Assembly (NCBI GenBank): GCA_024636135.1
Contig: JAGXHP010000182.1
Location: 1-9,660 of the forward strand
Direction of reading: 5' to 3'
Source: Chloroflexota bacterium
GTDB lineage: Bacteria; Chloroflexota; Limnocylindria; QHBO01
DNA: 9,660 bases
The translations under genes and the position numbers were made by a program. Below, piece after piece: positions 7,596 through 9,660 of the stretch. The notes beneath the pieces are model-generated. The model searched no databases, was not told the DNA's origin, and worked only from the letters and a program-made list of their open reading frames with translations. Numbering within the stretch: the stretch's first letter is position 1; each line of letters starts with the position of its first letter.

Positions 7596-7616
7596 GGTAA
7601 CTCAGGAAGATCGGGG
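7520..7616 (+). promoter_or_regulatory. Structured leader RNA of metYX: long-range stem enclosing three hairpins
   Basis: CCCCGATC (7520-7527) is perfectly complementary to GATCGGGG (7609-7616), giving an 8-bp closing stem. Inside lie TACAC/GTGTA (7542-7546 with 7553-7557), GGCGGC/GCCGCC (7564-7569 with 7573-7578, loop CCC) and CCTGAG/CTCAGG (7591-7596 with 7601-7606) capped by the GNRA tetraloop GTAA. This multibranch layout just ahead of a terminator would fit a riboswitch aptamer or a ribosome-controlled attenuator. I looked for the SAM-I, SAM-II, SAM-IV and SAH hallmarks and found none that match. Confidence 0.5.
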
Positions 7617-7620
7617 CCGC
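7565..7620 (+). promoter_or_regulatory. Antiterminator pairing for the metYX terminator
   Basis: GCGGCCCCG (7565-7573, within the leader ORF) is a perfect 9-nt complement of CGGGGCCGC (7612-7620). The second segment includes the outer six bases of the terminator's 5' arm (7615-7620), so this pairing and the full terminator cannot form together. The first segment is itself hidden when the GGCGGC/GCCGCC hairpin forms. Three-way competition of this type is typical of transcription attenuators. Confidence 0.5.
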
Positions 7621-7656
7621 ACCCTTCTCCGACGAGAAGTGGATGCGGTCTTTTTT
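7615..7656 (+). terminator. Intrinsic terminator (attenuator) upstream of metY
   Basis: The 5' arm 7615-7629 pairs with the 3' arm 7634-7650 around a CGAC loop. The stem has six inner pairs (CTTCTC/GAGAAG), a bulged T (7640), two C-G pairs, a bulged A (7643) and seven outer pairs (GGCCGCA with TGCGGTC, including one G-T wobble). It is followed directly by TTTTTT (7651-7656). It lies downstream of the leader promoter and about 125 bp before metY in the same direction, so it is placed to control metYX rather than to end an upstream gene, since none points this way. Confidence 0.75.
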
Positions 7657-7667
7657 CATCCCTTCAA

Positions 7668-7716
7668 GCGACGCGGATCAGCCGCAGCACCCCCATCTTC
7701 GCCGGGGCCGCGTCGC
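7668..7716 (+). repeat. 9-bp perfect inverted repeat in the metY 5' UTR
   Basis: GCGACGCGG (7668-7676) and CCGCGTCGC (7708-7716) are perfect complements around a 31-nt loop that contains CCCCC (7690-7694) and GGGG (7704-7707). It lies between the attenuator terminator and the metY start. It has no T-tract, so it is not a terminator. It could stabilise the read-through transcript or shape a second regulatory fold, or it may reflect base composition. Confidence 0.35.
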
Positions 7717-7764
7717 ACATCGACCACCGTTCGCGCGCCTGCTCTCCTCGCGTGGTCGAGACGA

Positions 7765-7768
7765 AGGA
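7765..7768 (+). promoter_or_regulatory. Ribosome binding site of metY
   Basis: AGGA within GAAGGAA is the only purine-rich site ahead of the ATG at 7782. Its spacing of 13 bases is long, so it is probably a modest site. The in-frame GTG at 7752 has no ribosome site, which favours ATG 7782. Confidence 0.45.
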
Positions 7769-7781
7769 ACCGATACCAGCC

Positions 7782-9110
7782 ATGAGCGACACCAACGGCA
7801 ACGGCTCTGCCCCCGAGCGAGCCTACCTGACCGAAACCCTGGCACTCCACGCGGGCCAGCAGCCCGATCCGACCACGGGCGCCCGCGCCGTGCCGATCTA
7901 CGCCACCAGCTCGTACAACTTCACCGATGCCGGGCATGCGGCGCGGCTCTTCGCGCTCCAGGAGTTCGGCAACATCTACACCCGGATCATGAATCCGACC
8001 ACGGACGTCTTCGAACAGCGCATCGCGGCGCTCGAGGGCGGCGTCGCCGCACTCGGGCTGGCCAGCGGCCAGGCCGCGGAGACGCTCACGATCCTCAACC
8101 TCGCCCGCTCCGGGGACAACTTCGTCGCGAGCACCAGCCTGTACGGCGGCACGTACAACCTGTTCGCGTACACCCTTCCCCGCTTCGGGATCGAGGTGCG
8201 ATGGGTCGAGGGCAACGACCCAGCTGACTTCGTTGCGCTGACCGACGACCGCACTCGGGCGTACTACATCGAGACCATCGGCAATCCGAGGCTGGACGTG
8301 CCCGATATCGGCGCCATCGCCGATGCGGCCCATGCGCAGCAGCTGCCGCTGGTGATCGACAACACGTTCGCGCCGATCCTGGCCAGGCCGATCGAGCACG
8401 GCGCCGATATCGTGATCCACTCGGCCACGAAGTGGATCGGGGGACATGGCACGTCGATCGGCGGCGTGGTGATCGACGGCGGCAAGTTCGATTGGGCTGC
8501 GAGCCCGCGATTCGCGGACTTCGTGGACCCCGACCCGTCGTACCACGGCGTTTCATACACGGGTGCGTTCGGGGCGTTGGCCTTCATCATCAAGCTGCGC
8601 GTCCAGCTGCTGAGGGACATCGGCCCTGCGCTCAGCCCGTTCAACTCGTGGCTGTTCATCCAGGGCCTCGAGACGCTTCCGCTGCGGATCGAGCGACACA
8701 GCGCCAACGCACTGGCGGTGGCGAAATGGCTGGACGCCGATGACCGAGTCGAGTGGGTCAGCTACCCGGGGCTTCCATCGCACCCGACCTACGCCAACGC
8801 GCAGCGCTACCTGGCCGGCGGATCCGGCGGGATCATCACCTTCGGCGTGCGCGGCGGCGCCGACGCGGGAAGGAGGCTCATCGACTCGGTGAAGCTCTTC
8901 AGCCTGTTGGCGAACGTTGGCGATGCCAAGTCGCTGATCATCCATCCGGCGTCGACCACGCACCAGCAGCTCGACGAGGAGGGGCAGCGCGCATCCGGCG
9001 TGACGGCGGACCTCGTACGCCTCTCGGTCGGCATCGAGGCGCTTGACGACATCATCGCCGACCTCGATCAGTCGCTGGCCGTGGCCGTCGGGGAGGGGGT
9101 CGGCGCGTGA
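7782..9110 (+). CDS. metY: O-acetylhomoserine sulfhydrylase (O-acetylhomoserine aminocarboxypropyltransferase)
   Basis: The product is 442 residues of the Cys/Met-metabolism PLP-dependent family (fold type I), close to the usual MetY length of about 430. It replaces the acetyl group of O-acetylhomoserine with sulfide, giving homocysteine, in the cytoplasm. Evidence: TLALHAGQQPDPTTGARAVPIYATSSY near the N terminus (broken here at residues 19-45 for orientation); YTRIMNPTTD (66-75), with the PLP-phosphate-binding Tyr and Arg; LASGQAAE (93-100); VIDNTFA with the pyridine-N-binding Asp193; and HSATKWIGGHG, with Lys217 as the Schiff-base lysine. The segment NVGDAKSLIIHPASTTH (378-394) with its following Gln-Gln-Leu stretch is characteristic of MetY rather than cystathionine gamma-synthase. 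The stop overlaps the metX start by four bases (GTGA), and the gene order metY-metX supports the assignment. Expression is probably controlled by the upstream attenuator. Confidence 0.95.
   Translation: MSDTNGNGSAPERAYLTETLALHAGQQPDPTTGARAVPIYATSSYNFTDAGHAARLFALQEFGNIYTRIMNPTTDVFEQRIAALEGGVAALGLASGQAAETLTILNLARSGDNFVASTSLYGGTYNLFAYTLPRFGIEVRWVEGNDPADFVALTDDRTRAYYIETIGNPRLDVPDIGAIADAAHAQQLPLVIDNTFAPILARPIEHGADIVIHSATKWIGGHGTSIGGVVIDGGKFDWAASPRFADFVDPDPSYHGVSYTGAFGALAFIIKLRVQLLRDIGPALSPFNSWLFIQGLETLPLRIERHSANALAVAKWLDADDRVEWVSYPGLPSHPTYANAQRYLAGGSGGIITFGVRGGADAGRRLIDSVKLFSLLANVGDAKSLIIHPASTTHQQLDEEGQRASGVTADLVRLSVGIEALDDIIADLDQSLAVAVGEGVGA
9092..9096 (+). promoter_or_regulatory. Ribosome binding site of metX
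   Basis: GGAGG within a G-rich run lies ten bases before GTG 9107, inside the last codons of metY. It supports the GTG start and coupled translation. Confidence 0.55.
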
Positions 9111-9660
9111 CCCTGCTCCCCCTCAGTCCACGGGAGCCACCGCTGCGCCTCGGTCCGTTTCGGACCGAGGCCGGCGTGACCCTCCCCGACCTCCGCGTCG
9201 CGTATCGGCGCGACGGTCCTCTCTCCGACTCGGCCGTGCTCGTTGTGCATGCCCTCACCGGCTCGGCCGATGCGGCCGGTGACTGGTGGGCGCCGCTCAT
9301 CGGCGCCGGACGTGCCTTCGACACCGATGCGCGGCAGGTGATCTGTCTCAACCTGCTCGGCTCGTGCTACGGCACGACCGGTCCAGCCGACTTCGAGGAC
9401 TTCCCGCCGATCACCCCGCGCGACATGGCGCGCCTCCAGTGGGCCGCGCTCGATGCACTCGGCGTCGAGCGACTGGACCTGGTCGCCGGCGGCTCGCTTG
9501 GTGGCATGGTCGCGCTCGAGGTGGCACTCGAGCGGCCCGGTTCCGTCTCAACGGTCATGCCGATCGCCGCGCCGGCGGTCATCGGCAACCTGGCGGCCGG
9601 ATGGAACCACATTCAGCTTCAGCTGCTGAAGCTGGACCGCGACCGTGGGCTCGAGCTGGC
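9107..9660 (+). CDS. metX: Homoserine O-acetyltransferase (3' end outside window)
   Basis: A frame from GTG 9107 stays open to the window end, giving about 184 of the usual 350-380 residues. It is an alpha/beta-hydrolase-fold acyltransferase. VVHALTGSADAAGDWW (46-61) is the oxyanion-region motif of MetX, NLLGSCYGTTGP (82-93) is highly characteristic, and AGGSLGGM (127-134) is the nucleophile elbow with Ser130. The catalytic Asp and His lie beyond the window. The enzyme transfers acetyl from acetyl-CoA to homoserine, making the substrate of the MetY encoded just upstream. Some MetX-fold enzymes use succinyl-CoA; the partner MetY favours acetyl here, but that is inference. The GTG overlaps the metY stop (GTGA, 9107-9110), so the two genes form one operon with coupled translation. 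Confidence 0.93.
   Translation, partial: MTLLPLSPREPPLRLGPFRTEAGVTLPDLRVAYRRDGPLSDSAVLVVHALTGSADAAGDWWAPLIGAGRAFDTDARQVICLNLLGSCYGTTGPADFEDFPPITPRDMARLQWAALDALGVERLDLVAGGSLGGMVALEVALERPGSVSTVMPIAAPAVIGNLAAGWNHIQLQLLKLDRDRGLEL

Larger units (their letters stand above)
7346..7781. other. 436-bp divergent intergenic region between gltB and metY
   Basis: No full-length gene fits here. Positions 7346-7475 hold only the weak gltB promoter candidate. Positions 7479-7656 hold, on the plus strand, a promoter, a leader ORF, several nested RNA pairings and an intrinsic terminator. Positions 7657-7781 are the remaining metY 5' UTR, with a 9-bp inverted repeat and a ribosome binding site. Minus-strand open frames in this stretch lack usable ribosome sites and start in the terminator T-tract. 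Confidence 0.8.

Noticed and set aside
7461..7616. Known SAM-I or SAM-IV riboswitch (GCAACCC at 7463-7469), or ZTP riboswitch (CCGCCTGG-like stretch at 7574-7581)
   Set aside because: Only short fragments resemble these families. The surrounding conserved cores are absent, the GCAACCC lies upstream of the predicted transcription start, and ZTP riboswitches belong to purine/folate genes. A covariance-model search would settle it.
7453..7659. 68-codon minus-strand open frame in the gltB-metY intergenic region
   Set aside because: Its start and first codons are the reverse complement of the terminator T-tract and stem, and its purine-rich sequence abuts the ATG with no spacer. It is best explained as a by-product of the leader structure.

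Overview
A GC-rich (roughly 70% by eye) bacterial chromosome segment that carries ordinary metabolic and signalling genes and no mobile elements, CRISPR or tRNA/rRNA genes. The very strong GC bias in third codon positions, the GTG starts with 4-base overlaps, the candidate leaderless starts and the gene types would fit a Chloroflexota (Limnocylindria-like) or actinobacterial lineage. No marker in the window settles this.

Layout. (1) 1-1027, minus strand: 5' part of an FAD-linked dehydrogenase of the GlcD / D-2-hydroxyglutarate dehydrogenase family, cut by the left window edge. (2) 1073-3006, plus strand: a two-gene two-component system, a soluble GAF-domain histidine kinase and an OmpR-type response regulator, joined by a GTGA overlap. 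It diverges from gene 1 across only 45 bp. (3) 2972-7345, minus strand: gltB, the large subunit of glutamate synthase. Its 3' end overlaps that of the response regulator by 35 bp, tail to tail. (4) 7346-7781: a 436-bp divergent intergenic region, the most interesting part of the window. (5) 7782-9660, plus strand: metY (O-acetylhomoserine sulfhydrylase) and metX (homoserine O-acetyltransferase, cut by the right edge), again joined by GTGA. These two genes form a two-step route from homoserine through O-acetylhomoserine to homocysteine.

The metYX leader looks like an undescribed attenuator. A promoter-like pair (GTGACA, 17 bp, TACGGT) sits so that transcription would begin at or next to an ATG (7515). 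That ATG opens a 26-codon leader peptide containing consecutive Met-Cys-Met codons. An intrinsic terminator follows (15-bp stem with two single-base bulges, then six T) about 125 bp before metY. A 9-nt segment inside the leader ORF (7565-7573) is perfectly complementary to the 5' arm of the terminator (7612-7620), which makes a mutually exclusive antiterminator. That same segment can also be sequestered in a local hairpin. An 8-bp long-range stem (7520-7527 with 7609-7616) can enclose three hairpins, one capped by a GUAA tetraloop, so a small-molecule aptamer is an alternative reading. The complementarities are visible in the sequence; the regulatory logic is inference.

The long open frames opposite gltB and the kinase are antisense shadows of high-GC coding sequence and are left out.
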